64,000 nt of DNA from assembly GCA_012841565.1 (NCBI GenBank), contig DUUM01000314.1:1-64000 (forward strand), given 5' to 3'. Below, in pieces: positions 44,101-53,274 of this stretch (position 1 is its first letter; each line of letters begins with the position of its first letter). The notes beneath the pieces were generated by a model, which made no database searches, was not told the DNA's origin, and saw only the letters and a list, made by a program, of their open reading frames with translations. The translations under genes and the position numbers were made by a program. The DNA comes from Candidatus Epulonipiscium sp. (GTDB taxonomy: Bacteria > Bacillota_A > Clostridia > Lachnospirales > Cellulosilyticaceae).

Positions 44101-45186
44101 CTAATTAATTACAATTAATTCTTTTGGAGAATACGTTAAATTTTCTATTCCATCTTCTGTGACGACGACCAAATCCTCAATCCGTACGCCACCAAAATTA
44201 GGGATATAAATACCTGGTTCTACTGTTACCACCATACCTACTTCAAGTTTCGTATCATCTGCAACAGATAAGCGTGGACTTTCATGAATGTCTAGGCCTA
44301 CAGAGTGTCCAAGGCCATGGCCAAAGTAGTCCCCGTAACCCTTATCAGCAATAATTTTTCTTGCTATAGCATCAATCTCTTTACCTGTTTTACCGGGTTT
44401 AATTGCTTTTAAAGCTTCTTGATTTGCAAAAAGAACTGTGTTATATATCTCAACATGTTTTTCTGTGGGCTCTCCGATTAAAATAGTTCTTGTCATATCA
44501 GAGCAGTAGCCATTATAAATACAGCCAAAATCCATCACAACAAAGTCCCCTTCTTTGAGTAGCACATCGCCTGGAACTGCATGAGGCAGTGAAGATTTCG
44601 TGCCCGCTGCGACAATAGAACTAAAAGATGTACCTTGAGCGCCATTTTTACGCATATTGACCTCAAGCTCTAATGCAATTTCATTTTCTGTAACACCTTT
44701 TGAATAATTTTCTTTTATAAATCTAACGATATTTGTAAAGGCAATGTCTCCTATTGTTTCGGCTCTTGTTAGGCATTCAATTTCTTCATGGTCCTTAATA
44801 CGTCTCAAATCTTCAACCATAGATTTTGTACCTGTAATAGTAATTTCCCCAAACACTGTTTTATATTCCTGGTACTGAGCATATGTGACTGTATCACTTT
44901 CAATCCCTATGTTTTTAACATGATCTGCATCCATAAGTTCTTTCAGAAGAGGTAATAGTCCTTTAGCTTGATGGTTTTGAACCTCGTAGTCTGGGCACTG
45001 CTTATTAGCCTGCTCTATATAGCGGAAATCCGTTAAGAGCACTTGTTTTTTAGGCGAAATATAAAGAGTGCCTGCAGATCCTGTAAAATGGCTTAAATAT
45101 CTTCTGTTAGATGGATTTACAATAATCATTGCATCTATGTCTTGTTCCTTAAGTAACGCAAGTAGTTTCTCTGTTCTTTGATTCAT
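44101..45186 (-). CDS. Xaa-Pro aminopeptidase (M24 family)
   Basis: This 361-aa metallopeptidase removes N-terminal residues before proline. The N-terminal creatinase-like domain (DAMIIVNPSNRRYLSHFTGSAG) precedes the pita-bread domain. Its metal ligands are in VVMDFGCIYNGYCSDMTRT (two Asp), HGLGHSVGLDIHESP (His), TVEPGIYIP (Glu) and RIEDLVVV (Glu). The gene pair with efp is widespread in firmicutes and both proteins concern proline-containing peptides. Confidence 0.95.
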   Translation of the reverse strand: MNQRTEKLLALLKEQDIDAMIIVNPSNRRYLSHFTGSAGTLYISPKKQVLLTDFRYIEQANKQCPDYEVQNHQAKGLLPLLKELMDADHVKNIGIESDTVTYAQYQEYKTVFGEITITGTKSMVEDLRRIKDHEEIECLTRAETIGDIAFTNIVRFIKENYSKGVTENEIALELEVNMRKNGAQGTSFSSIVAAGTKSSLPHAVPGDVLLKEGDFVVMDFGCIYNGYCSDMTRTILIGEPTEKHVEIYNTVLFANQEALKAIKPGKTGKEIDAIARKIIADKGYGDYFGHGLGHSVGLDIHESPRLSVADDTKLEVGMVVTVEPGIYIPNFGGVRIEDLVVVTEDGIENLTYSPKELIVIN

Positions 45187-45209
45187 GGTATGACTCCTTA
45201 GTTAGGTTA

Positions 45210-45653
45210 TTATATTGTTTTCAAATGGTTATGCAGTGCATGGATGCCTAGTATGTAGCTGTATTTACCGAAGCCACATATTTGTCCCAAGCATACGGGA
45301 GCTATAACGGATTCCTTGCGAAATTCCTCCCGGCTATTAATATTAGATAGATGTACCTCAATGGTAGGTATACTAACACTTGCAACAGCATCTCTAATGG
45401 CATAACTATAATGGGTAAAAGCTCCGCCGTTAATAATAATACCTTCTATTTCATTGGTGTAACAGTTTTGTATAAAATCTATTATAGCCCCTTCATGATT
45501 AGACTGAAAAATTTCCAGGTCCATTTCAAATTTAGCAGCTTCTTTTAAAATTTCTTTGTTAATCGTATCAAAGGTATCCCCCCCATAAATTTCCGGGCTT
45601 CTAATCCCTAGAAAATTAAGGTTTGGACCATGAATAAGAACAACTTTCTTCAT
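45210..45653 (-). CDS. aroQ: 3-dehydroquinate dehydratase, type II
   Basis: AroQ (147 aa) dehydrates 3-dehydroquinate in the shikimate pathway. The family start MKKVVLIHGPNLNFLGIRSPEIYG carries the catalytic Tyr near residue 23; QSNHEGAIIDFI, GGAFTHYSYAIRDA and EVHLSNINSREEFR are present. Start 45653 is fixed by AGGAGG and by the four-base ATGA overlap with aroK. Confidence 0.97.
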   Translation of the reverse strand: MKKVVLIHGPNLNFLGIRSPEIYGGDTFDTINKEILKEAAKFEMDLEIFQSNHEGAIIDFIQNCYTNEIEGIIINGGAFTHYSYAIRDAVASVSIPTIEVHLSNINSREEFRKESVIAPVCLGQICGFGKYSYILGIHALHNHLKTI

Positions 45654-46150
45654 GCAATTCCTCCTAATAGTAACGTGCAAATCTCTTGAGGCGTTTTGCC
45701 GTCTACTTGAATCGTATAGTGGGCAGCTTCTTTATATAACATTTCCCGATCTTTTAGCATGCGACATATTTTAGCATATACATTCTCCCCTTTAAGCAGG
45801 GGTCTTGATGTATTATGCTTAACATTGTCATAAATCTGCTGTGGGCTTGCCTCTAGATAAACAACGATACCCTGATTTAAAATCTTTTGATTGCTTGGTA
45901 TGGTTACAATGCCACCCCCTGTTGAAACAACATATTTTTCCCAATCCATTACTCGCTTAAGAGCCGCCGTTTCGGATTGTCTAAAGTAGGTTTCTCCCTG
46001 GGTCTTAAAAATAGTTGGTATGTCTACCCCTTCATTTGTTTCTATTAGATCATCTGTATCTACAAAATGATAGCCTAATTCTACGGCTAGAACCTTACCC
46101 ACTGTGGTTTTTCCAGAACCCATAAAACCAATAAGGACAATGTTTTTCAT
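45650..46150 (-). CDS. aroK: Shikimate kinase
   Basis: The 166-aa P-loop kinase phosphorylates shikimate. Walker A is GFMGSGKTTVG (about 8-18), the shikimate-binding DTDDLIE follows, and VSTGGGIV and the lid RPLL are present. Start 46150 directly follows the comFB stop (TAAGATG). It overlaps aroQ by four bases, indicating coupled translation. Confidence 0.97.
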   Translation of the reverse strand: MKNIVLIGFMGSGKTTVGKVLAVELGYHFVDTDDLIETNEGVDIPTIFKTQGETYFRQSETAALKRVMDWEKYVVSTGGGIVTIPSNQKILNQGIVVYLEASPQQIYDNVKHNTSRPLLKGENVYAKICRMLKDREMLYKEAAHYTIQVDGKTPQEICTLLLGGIA

Positions 46151-46151
46151 C

Positions 46152-46421
46152 TTACTTCTCATGTCGCTCATTTGCACTTACAACCATGCTTCCCTTTGTA
46201 ATCGCAGTCACGATATCTGTACTAAATTGTTGTTTCAGCGTATTGAGTTTGACATATAGGTAAGTATCGTCTGCAACCACATACATAGGTTTAAGTGAAT
46301 TAAGTGCTATGGCCATAATATCTAGCCTACACTTATCACATTTACAGATGTCCATATCTTGGGTCGCCATATCAAACGCTTGATCGACTAAAAGCTCCAT
46401 ATAATTCTTAAGTTCAAACAT
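46152..46421 (-). CDS. comFB: ComFB-like late competence protein
   Basis: An 89-aa protein matching the ComFB family, with the cysteine motif CKCDKCRLDIMAIALNSLKP (about 27-46) and PMYVVADDTYLYVKL. In several bacteria ComFB-type proteins are linked to competence or bind cyclic dinucleotides and influence type IV pilus traits, which would fit its place in a pilus gene cluster. The cysteines may bind zinc. It lies between a minor pilin and aroK. Confidence 0.88.
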   Translation of the reverse strand: MFELKNYMELLVDQAFDMATQDMDICKCDKCRLDIMAIALNSLKPMYVVADDTYLYVKLNTLKQQFSTDIVTAITKGSMVVSANERHEK

Positions 46422-46433
46422 GTCAATCCCCCC

Positions 46434-46877
46434 TTATTTTCTATCTATTGGGTATATTTTCACCCTTCCCGTTACTGGCAATACCGTAATTTCAACTTTA
46501 TGAGACCTGGACTTTAAGAAAATAGTCCCGCCACCCTTAGGCGCCAACTTGCCGCTAAAGTACAAATTACCCCCCGGAAAATTTGTTGGTTCAAGAACGA
46601 TACCACGTGGTATTGTTATGACTTCAATTGCTTTATTATTATTAATTTGAGCACATTTTCCCGTAAGGGAATAAAAACCTACCTCATAAACTTCTTGCTC
46701 TCCATATGCTCTATCTTGTGTTTTCCTGATGAGGGTTTGTATCTCTCTTGCTGTCATAAAAAGTGTCATTCTGTCTACTGCCTTGTGAGTAGCTAAGCCG
46801 ATGTTTGCAAAAAGAACTGCTCCTAAAAGCACCAGTAGCAGTTCAACCATAGTAAACCCTCGTTCGTCTTTTAGCAT
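46434..46877 (-). CDS. Prepilin-type protein, GspH/ComGD-like minor pilin
   Basis: The 147-aa protein begins MLKDERGFTMVELLLVLLGAVLF, a class III prepilin signal cleaved after Gly by the prepilin peptidase, followed by a hydrophobic helix. The rest is a small pseudopilin domain (PRGIVLEPTNFPGGNLYFSGKLAPKG, read as separate strands) like GspH/FimT. It is probably a minor pilin or assembly initiator of the neighbouring type IV pilus system, although it sits among aro genes. Confidence 0.85.
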   Translation of the reverse strand: MLKDERGFTMVELLLVLLGAVLFANIGLATHKAVDRMTLFMTAREIQTLIRKTQDRAYGEQEVYEVGFYSLTGKCAQINNNKAIEVITIPRGIVLEPTNFPGGNLYFSGKLAPKGGGTIFLKSRSHKVEITVLPVTGRVKIYPIDRK

Positions 46878-46901
46878 ATTTTATCCCTTTCAAAACAGGG
46901 A

Positions 46902-47801
46902 TTATACAGTCATCTGAGTATACGCTTGCCTTATTTTATCAAGTAATAATTTTAACTGAGCATCTGTAAGCTGTATGTCATTCCAAATCTCATAAGCCCT
47001 TATTGCTTGATAGAGTAGCATTCCAAACCCATTGATTATATAACTCCCATTTTCTTTCGATTTTTTGAGAAAGCGTGTTTCGAAAGGATTATATATAAGG
47101 TCTACTGCTACGGATATCCGTTTATAAAATTGTATATCCTCTATAGGTGCTACGTCTTTAGATAACCCCATACCAACGCTAGTCGTCTGAAAACATATAC
47201 AATTTTGTGGTATGATATCCCACTGTTCTAAAGTTAATGCACTTATACTTATATTATAATACTTTTTCACTTCAATTGCTAGTAACTGGGCATTAGTTTG
47301 TGTGCGATTTAAGATAGTGATACTTTTGGCACCGTAATTCCCTGCCATCATGCATACGGCTCTAGCTGCGCCACCTGCTCCTAATACAACGATGTCTTTG
47401 CCCTGTAGGCTTATATTGTTTTGAATTAAAGAGGTATAGAGACCATCAGCGTCTGTATTATAACCGCTGTAACCTCTCTCTTCATACTTGAGTGTGTTGA
47501 CGGCACCAATCTTTAGCGCTAAAGGATCAACATGGGTAAGCAAAGCGATCACATCTTGCTTATAAGGGTGGGTTACATTAAACCCCTTAATCCCCAGTCC
47601 ATGAGCTCCTGCTATTGCTTTTGGAAGATCTCCGTCACCCACAGGAAACGGTACATACACTGTATCTATCTCTAAAAAATTTGAAATAGTATTATGAATC
47701 ATTGGAGATAGACTAAAGGTCACTGGCTTTCCTATAATTCCAAAAACGCCAGTTGCACCTGATACCTGTTTGTTAATTCTTACGTTATTTCTCATAGGCA
47801 T
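46902..47801 (-). CDS. aroE: Shikimate dehydrogenase
   Basis: AroE (299 aa) reduces 3-dehydroshikimate with NADPH. Visible are GIIGKPVTFSLSPMIHN (substrate binding), GFNVTHPYKQDVIAL with the catalytic Lys, NTDADGLYTSL with the Asp, the Rossmann motif VVLGAGGAARAVCMM and GFGMLLYQAIRAYEIW. Start 47801 is chosen because AAAGGAGG precedes it. It overlaps the yqeG end by 17 bases. Confidence 0.97.
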   Translation of the reverse strand: MPMRNNVRINKQVSGATGVFGIIGKPVTFSLSPMIHNTISNFLEIDTVYVPFPVGDGDLPKAIAGAHGLGIKGFNVTHPYKQDVIALLTHVDPLALKIGAVNTLKYEERGYSGYNTDADGLYTSLIQNNISLQGKDIVVLGAGGAARAVCMMAGNYGAKSITILNRTQTNAQLLAIEVKKYYNISISALTLEQWDIIPQNCICFQTTSVGMGLSKDVAPIEDIQFYKRISVAVDLIYNPFETRFLKKSKENGSYIINGFGMLLYQAIRAYEIWNDIQLTDAQLKLLLDKIRQAYTQMTV

Positions 47802-48276
47802 TAAGAATCCTCCTTTCGATTCCACGTTTAACTCTCGTAATCCATTCATCCTTATCGCTTACTGGCACCACTAAAATAGTTGTAATACCTACTCTATTAC
47901 CACCATAGATGTCTGTAAATATTTGATCCCCAATGATAGCTGTTGATGTTGTGTCTGTTCCAAGTAGTTTCATTGCATGTTTAAATTTTGCTGTTAGGGG
48001 TTTATTTGCTTTGTGAATTGCCATTAATTTTAATCCCGAATTAAAACGAATCACTCTCTCTTTATTATTATTGGAGAATAAACAAATTTTAAACCCTTTT
48101 TCTTGTAATTCTTTAAAAAACTTTATTATTTCCTTTGTTGGCTCTTTTACATCGTAAGGAACCAAGGTATTATCAATGTCAAAAACAAGGGCCTTAATAC
48201 CTTTTTTCTTTAAAGCTTCTGCATCTATTTCAAAAATAGATTTAATATAGTAATCTGGAAAAAATCGTTTTAGCAT
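47785..48276 (-). CDS. YqeG-family HAD phosphatase
   Basis: A 163-aa HAD-superfamily IIIA phosphatase. The nucleophile motif is VFDIDNTLVPYD (about 31-42), motif II is LFSNNNKERV, motif III lies around NKPLTAKFKHAM, and motif IV is IGDQIFTDIYGGN. In firmicutes yqeG is commonly next to aroE, as here. Its substrate is unknown; relatives include phosphatidylglycerophosphatase. Start 48276 is set by GAGAGGTAGAG upstream. Confidence 0.93.
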   Translation of the reverse strand: MLKRFFPDYYIKSIFEIDAEALKKKGIKALVFDIDNTLVPYDVKEPTKEIIKFFKELQEKGFKICLFSNNNKERVIRFNSGLKLMAIHKANKPLTAKFKHAMKLLGTDTTSTAIIGDQIFTDIYGGNRVGITTILVVPVSDKDEWITRVKRGIERRILNAYEK

Positions 48277-48289
48277 ATGCTCTACCTCT

Positions 48290-49486
48290 CTAAATATCTT
48301 CATCTGTTGAAATGTTTAATTGATTAATAAATTTCACTGATAAAATCATATCATTTTCAAAGGTAAATAGATAGGTATATTCATAGGTTTTAGCACTTCC
48401 ATCTACTAAAATAGCCTCCGCCTTAACGAATACTTTATAGGTTGGGTTATTCTCACTTGAAGATAGATGAGGTTCTATTGTTACATCTTCCTCAACATTA
48501 AATTCTAAAGAAGCTATATTATCCTTTAAGGGAATAATGAGAGGGTTAAATTTCGACTGATAATCTTCTTTAAGAGTAATGATGTTTTTTAACCTTAAAT
48601 CCATGGTTAATGCTATTTTAAACATCTCATAATTGGCACTATAAGCTTTTCTATAGTAATTATAAAAATTATAGTCTTGTTTCATAAAGGAATCTAAAAA
48701 CTGATTAATCTTTTCTTTATCCTTATTTTTAACTTGATCGACATAAGGAACCCTCGTCATAAATGAATTGTTTTTGATATTGGTTTGCTCATCTACGCCT
48801 AAATATATACCCGTATTTTCTTTCACAGAGTTAATTACAAAGGTCTCACCAGGAACTGTCTCAACCAAATACTTTAGGGTTACTTTAACCTTATCTGGGT
48901 ATTCTATGGACTCTGAACTTATATCATAATATCCTTTACGCTCATCCCACTTGTATCTTTCATTTGCCTTGTCCATACCGATTACATGTGCTATGGCAGT
49001 AACCATTACTTCGTAAATTTCGTAATCGTTTTTAACATATTTAGATATAATAACAGCCTCTTCAACCTTTGAAAATCCTGTAATCATATCGTTATTCATT
49101 TCTAAGAGCCTAGGATAATGAAAATCATCGTGTATGTACTGCTCCTCTAGCTTATCTTTAGCCCCTGCGGATAAATAACTTCCTAAAATCTGATTAGTTT
49201 TTATTTTATAAGCACCATATGCCTCCCAATAATCACTATCAATCATTTTAGGTTTTTGGTTTAAGATCAAAATAGTTTCTTCATCAATGGTTAGATAACC
49301 ACCAAAAAAAGTTTCCATATCTTTATCCGTTATCTGTATATTATTGTCCACTTGACTATTTATTGGTTCCTTGGCTACCTCTTGTATCTCTGCCATTAGC
49401 TCCGATGAAGTCTTTTGCAAGCTGCAGCCATTTATGAGTAGTAAACAGCTGCCCAACATACTATATATAACTATTTTTCTTTTCAA
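48290..49486 (-). CDS. Putative lipoprotein of the pilus cluster, unknown function
   Basis: The 398-aa protein starts MKRKIVIYSMLGSCLLLINGC, a lipoprotein signal peptide with the lipobox LINGC. No known domain is evident; the mature part is hydrophilic, rich in Lys, Glu and Asn, with alternating helix and strand segments. It lies 21 bp after the large PilX-like gene at the distal end of the pilus operon, so a role in pilus anchoring or surface assembly is plausible but unproven. Confidence 0.75.
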   Translation of the reverse strand: MKRKIVIYSMLGSCLLLINGCSLQKTSSELMAEIQEVAKEPINSQVDNNIQITDKDMETFFGGYLTIDEETILILNQKPKMIDSDYWEAYGAYKIKTNQILGSYLSAGAKDKLEEQYIHDDFHYPRLLEMNNDMITGFSKVEEAVIISKYVKNDYEIYEVMVTAIAHVIGMDKANERYKWDERKGYYDISSESIEYPDKVKVTLKYLVETVPGETFVINSVKENTGIYLGVDEQTNIKNNSFMTRVPYVDQVKNKDKEKINQFLDSFMKQDYNFYNYYRKAYSANYEMFKIALTMDLRLKNIITLKEDYQSKFNPLIIPLKDNIASLEFNVEEDVTIEPHLSSSENNPTYKVFVKAEAILVDGSAKTYEYTYLFTFENDMILSVKFINQLNISTDEDI

Positions 49487-49507
49487 AAGATATACCCCAT
49501 TTCAACA

Positions 49508-52138
49508 TTATAATTTGCCCAAGGATCTCATAACAAACTTTAATCCACCTTGCTCCGAGCTAATAACTGAGGTTGGACTGAGTTGAATGATTCGATGGTC
49601 TTTTTTCCCCATAATGGCATCTATTTTCTCCTGCTCTTTATTTGCGTTTTCACCGATTAAAGTGGCCGCTTGATAGCTCGTGATCTTAAGACTATCATAT
49701 AGCTTCCTTTGTAAGGATTTGTCCATAAAACGAATCTTTAAAAGCATATCCTCATCATAATTAACCTTTACATTATCTGCCAATATTTGAACACCTGCAT
49801 ACTTTCCACTTTGGATATCTTCTCTTGATGGTTCACCTTGGTATTCATTCCCTACTATGATGGATCCGTTAATTGTCATATCATTTATAATTTCTACTTT
49901 CCCTGGGGTCATAATAATGCCATTAAAAATTCCAGATCCCTTAAGTTTTATTATTGTATTGGGATCCTTGCATACGATAGCCGTTGGAATTTCACTGAAA
50001 TCGGATATATCAATCTCATCCGATGTAGATATCATGTATATCGGGTCATTATATGACCATGGATGATCGCCTGTACCAAATACAGAAAGGTCAATAAAAT
50101 CCTCGAATTTCCGTTCTACCGGTTTATACTGATTAGATGTGACTTCTTCAAGGCCCTTATAAAAAACACCTCTTTTGGCCAACATATAGGCTTGTAATCC
50201 TTTGTATTCTTTGGCGCTGGCATACACAAAACTATCCGTCCCTAAGGGTAGGTATTGTTTTTTGTATGGATTATCACTTTGATAAAAACCTAAGGGATCA
50301 AGAACTAAATCGCCCCATTTAAGAGTTGTACCCGGTATGTCTTCAGTCCACTCTGACTCAGTAGCCAAAGTATTTTCCCATCCAATAGCTGGTAGCCCTA
50401 CATTTTCACCATATCCAGCGTAAAATAATTTTCTGGCCTCCTCTTGGCTGCTGACAAATCCATAACCACTTGTCATCTTACTACTTTTTCCACCTACTCC
50501 ACCATTTTCTGATATATAAGCAGGGGCAAAGGCAGCAGGATTTTCTCCATTTCTGTCTATAATTGTAATCTTGTTTGTATTAATTATATCTTCAAACTCG
50601 ATCATATACGTCTCATCATCTTCATATTTTTCTCTGTATTTGTCTAGGTAATAGACTTCTTGAAAAGGTTCGCCCCCACTCTCATGCAAACGGTGATAGC
50701 CATTACCATCTCCAAAATCTATAAATGCTTGACCTCCAATAAAAGCTCTTCCCAAGGAAATAATACTGTTCTTTCCTAATGAAAAAATCCCACTACTTTT
50801 ATTAGGATCTACGATTGTTCTACGAACACCATCAACCACAACTGCTTTACCCTCTTTATCCCCATCACTAATACCAAAAGCACTTCCATTCACTTGGATT
50901 TTTCCATTTATCACGTACCGATCAATTCGTATATCATCATCCACATAGGCATTTCTGGTAATACTAATGACATTGTTACTACTAAGATTATCCCAAGGTG
51001 TCTTATTAGGGTGCTCCTCAGGTAACATTTTTGAGTAATAGCTATCATTAATAGATATTGTATTGGCTATAGCATCTTTGGCAATATTGATTGTGCTACT
51101 TTGATCTTCTTTTCCAAATGAATTAACGGTTTGAATATTAGAAACCACAAAGGCACTTCCGTCAGTAATCTTTAATGCTCCTCCATCTGATACAATAATG
51201 CCTCCCCACTGATCAGGTTCTGGTACATTCCCACTCAAACCACCACTGGATTTTCTTTGGGTTCCTCTTACATGAACATCGCCATCAATTGTCACTTTAT
51301 TCTTTCCTTGTATGACAAAGTCGCCAAAGGAAATAACAGCTGCTTGCAGTGCCTCTGGATACGTCATACGCTTCCCACTCGTATTAGTGGCCCATTCGTA
51401 CTCCTCTAGAAGTTGATCATCTTTTAAAAGTTCTTCTAACGCAATGGTCCCTACTACCCTTGATTTTGCTAAAGATGCTTTAGTGCCTTCTCTTGCCTGA
51501 GCAGTTACCTCTATTACAAAGGCATCCTTATTATCTGGGTTTGTTCCAATATCATTTTCTGTGGCCAATTGGCCCACAATAGTAGTCATATCTCCCGGTA
51601 TTGTCTTAGTTTTTTTAGATTGATTACTATATATTGTCGTCGTCATTTGAATAGATATATTATTCTTTATACCTAAAAATACTTCGTAACTACTCTTTGC
51701 CCTATTGCCAGTTACAAATTCTTGAACAATATAGTTGTAAATACGTTTTTTTAGTTCAACCTTGTATTCATTTTCATTGTCTCTTCCTACATACCTTCCG
51801 GAATAAAGGTCTCCGTCATATTGGTATGTAACACCATCTATCTCTTTCCCTTCAGCCAGTAGCTTCTCATGAACCTTGTTGTTAGCCTCTTCCATAAGCC
51901 TCGGTAGTTCCATAGCTATTTCTTTATTCATGGTATCGACTAATTTTTCAGCTCCTGAGCGCGCCAAATGATAACTGTTAGAACTTTGCTCCCCAAATCT
52001 TGATACCGTTAGCTGGGTTTTAGCTAAGGTCATTGAGGCAGTTGCAAGTAAAGTCATTGACAATATGAGTATAACAACAAAACTAAGAGCCCCTCCACTC
52101 TCATCATAAAACCATCTTGGATTTTTAATTCTGTTCAC
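49508..52138 (-). CDS. Large PilX-like protein of the type IV pilus cluster
   Basis: An 876-aa surface or pilus-associated protein. Near its start is a hydrophobic helix (GGALSFVVILILSMTLLATASMTL), like the PilX N-terminal domain, preceded by NPRWFYDES. The long remainder contains many short beta-strand stretches (KNKVTIDGDVHVRG, GALKITDGSAFVV, NGIIMTPGKVEIINDMTING), suggesting a beta-solenoid. GTG at 52138 is chosen because GGGTGG lies upstream and it follows the previous stop; a longer TTG start overlaps that gene. It may be a tip adhesin or a priming-complex part. Confidence 0.75.
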   Translation of the reverse strand: MNRIKNPRWFYDESGGALSFVVILILSMTLLATASMTLAKTQLTVSRFGEQSSNSYHLARSGAEKLVDTMNKEIAMELPRLMEEANNKVHEKLLAEGKEIDGVTYQYDGDLYSGRYVGRDNENEYKVELKKRIYNYIVQEFVTGNRAKSSYEVFLGIKNNISIQMTTTIYSNQSKKTKTIPGDMTTIVGQLATENDIGTNPDNKDAFVIEVTAQAREGTKASLAKSRVVGTIALEELLKDDQLLEEYEWATNTSGKRMTYPEALQAAVISFGDFVIQGKNKVTIDGDVHVRGTQRKSSGGLSGNVPEPDQWGGIIVSDGGALKITDGSAFVVSNIQTVNSFGKEDQSSTINIAKDAIANTISINDSYYSKMLPEEHPNKTPWDNLSSNNVISITRNAYVDDDIRIDRYVINGKIQVNGSAFGISDGDKEGKAVVVDGVRRTIVDPNKSSGIFSLGKNSIISLGRAFIGGQAFIDFGDGNGYHRLHESGGEPFQEVYYLDKYREKYEDDETYMIEFEDIINTNKITIIDRNGENPAAFAPAYISENGGVGGKSSKMTSGYGFVSSQEEARKLFYAGYGENVGLPAIGWENTLATESEWTEDIPGTTLKWGDLVLDPLGFYQSDNPYKKQYLPLGTDSFVYASAKEYKGLQAYMLAKRGVFYKGLEEVTSNQYKPVERKFEDFIDLSVFGTGDHPWSYNDPIYMISTSDEIDISDFSEIPTAIVCKDPNTIIKLKGSGIFNGIIMTPGKVEIINDMTINGSIIVGNEYQGEPSREDIQSGKYAGVQILADNVKVNYDEDMLLKIRFMDKSLQRKLYDSLKITSYQAATLIGENANKEQEKIDAIMGKKDHRIIQLSPTSVISSEQGGLKFVMRSLGKL

Positions 52139-52151
52139 TCTATCGCCACCC

Positions 52152-53264
52152 TTACTTCCTTTTTTGCTTATTATAGTCAAATGAATAAATATCTACTATT
52201 TTACCTAAGACTTTATTGGGTTCTCCAAAGGTTATATTATTGGCATCTTTAACGATAATTCCGACTATAAAATTCTTAAAGGGCTCTAATTTAGCTCTCT
52301 CTTCAACGATTATTCTACCTTCTTTAGCTTGCTGAATAGGATATATTTGAATGTCAGCTTCATTTTTTTCATTATAGGCAGATACAACAAGCGTTGCACT
52401 GGTTCTATTTTCTATTCTAATAATCTTAGACCTTATACCAGATGGAAATGTGGTTAAATCCACTGATAACTGGATAATATCTCCTGCCACTGACCCAATC
52501 ATATCCCCCACTATTAATTCATGTGTAATAGGGCCACCGTCATCATGACATTTGTAGATGAGCTTTATGTTCTTACCTAAAAAACCTTCTCCTGCAATGT
52601 CCTCTACCACAATATTGTATCCTTCAATCCCTCTAGCTGTAACTTCTATGGCATCATGAGCCTTATATTTAACTTCTCCAATTCCTATGGGTTTTACTTC
52701 CCCCAAACCTGCCCATATTAGCGCATTATTATCCTGAAAATATTGTTCTATCAGATCCTTGATTTCTACTTGTGTAAAATTAGATGTGTTTTCCGCCGTA
52801 AACCCTGGTATTGTAACTCCCCCCTTGTAAGCTATGAAGGAAATGGCATCAGTTACTGGCTTCCCATTCTCCATAGGCCAGATATGAACTTCATATAAAT
52901 AGTTTTCAGTGTCATATTTTTCATTAAATTCATCTTCTGCTATTTTTAAAAAATTAACGAGTGAAGAATCTATATCCCCTCCAGTAGGGTCAAGCCAAGG
53001 CTCTATAACTTTAGATGATAGTTGTCTACTCACTTCGTAGGCTTCTCCTACATCTATTTCAATTTGATTGTTTACATCTTGAAGCAAAGCTTGTGAATGC
53101 AAAGTTGCCTGGTAGGTTTCCTCTGCTACATTTTGCACCTTTGCGCTGCTTACTATCATTTGATAAATAGGAATAATTCCTATTGCAAAAATAGTTAGCG
53201 CAAGTAAGACTTCAACAAGTGTAAAACCTTGTGTATTTTTGAGGTATTTTCTTATTAATTCCAA
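52152..53264 (-). CDS. Prepilin-type minor pilin, PilV-like
   Basis: This 370-aa protein has the prepilin signal NTQGFTLVEVLLALTIFAIGI near its start, with Gly before the cleavage site and Glu at +5. It is much longer than a standard minor pilin; the extra part holds beta-rich segments (EVHIWPMENGKPVTDAISF, GDIIQLSVDLTTFPSG) that might form a second domain. It precedes the PilX-like gene, matching the PilV-PilW-PilX minor pilin sets of other type IV systems. Confidence 0.85.
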   Translation of the reverse strand: MELIRKYLKNTQGFTLVEVLLALTIFAIGIIPIYQMIVSSAKVQNVAEETYQATLHSQALLQDVNNQIEIDVGEAYEVSRQLSSKVIEPWLDPTGGDIDSSLVNFLKIAEDEFNEKYDTENYLYEVHIWPMENGKPVTDAISFIAYKGGVTIPGFTAENTSNFTQVEIKDLIEQYFQDNNALIWAGLGEVKPIGIGEVKYKAHDAIEVTARGIEGYNIVVEDIAGEGFLGKNIKLIYKCHDDGGPITHELIVGDMIGSVAGDIIQLSVDLTTFPSGIRSKIIRIENRTSATLVVSAYNEKNEADIQIYPIQQAKEGRIIVEERAKLEPFKNFIVGIIVKDANNITFGEPNKVLGKIVDIYSFDYNKQKRK

Positions 53265-53274
53265 TGACCTCTCC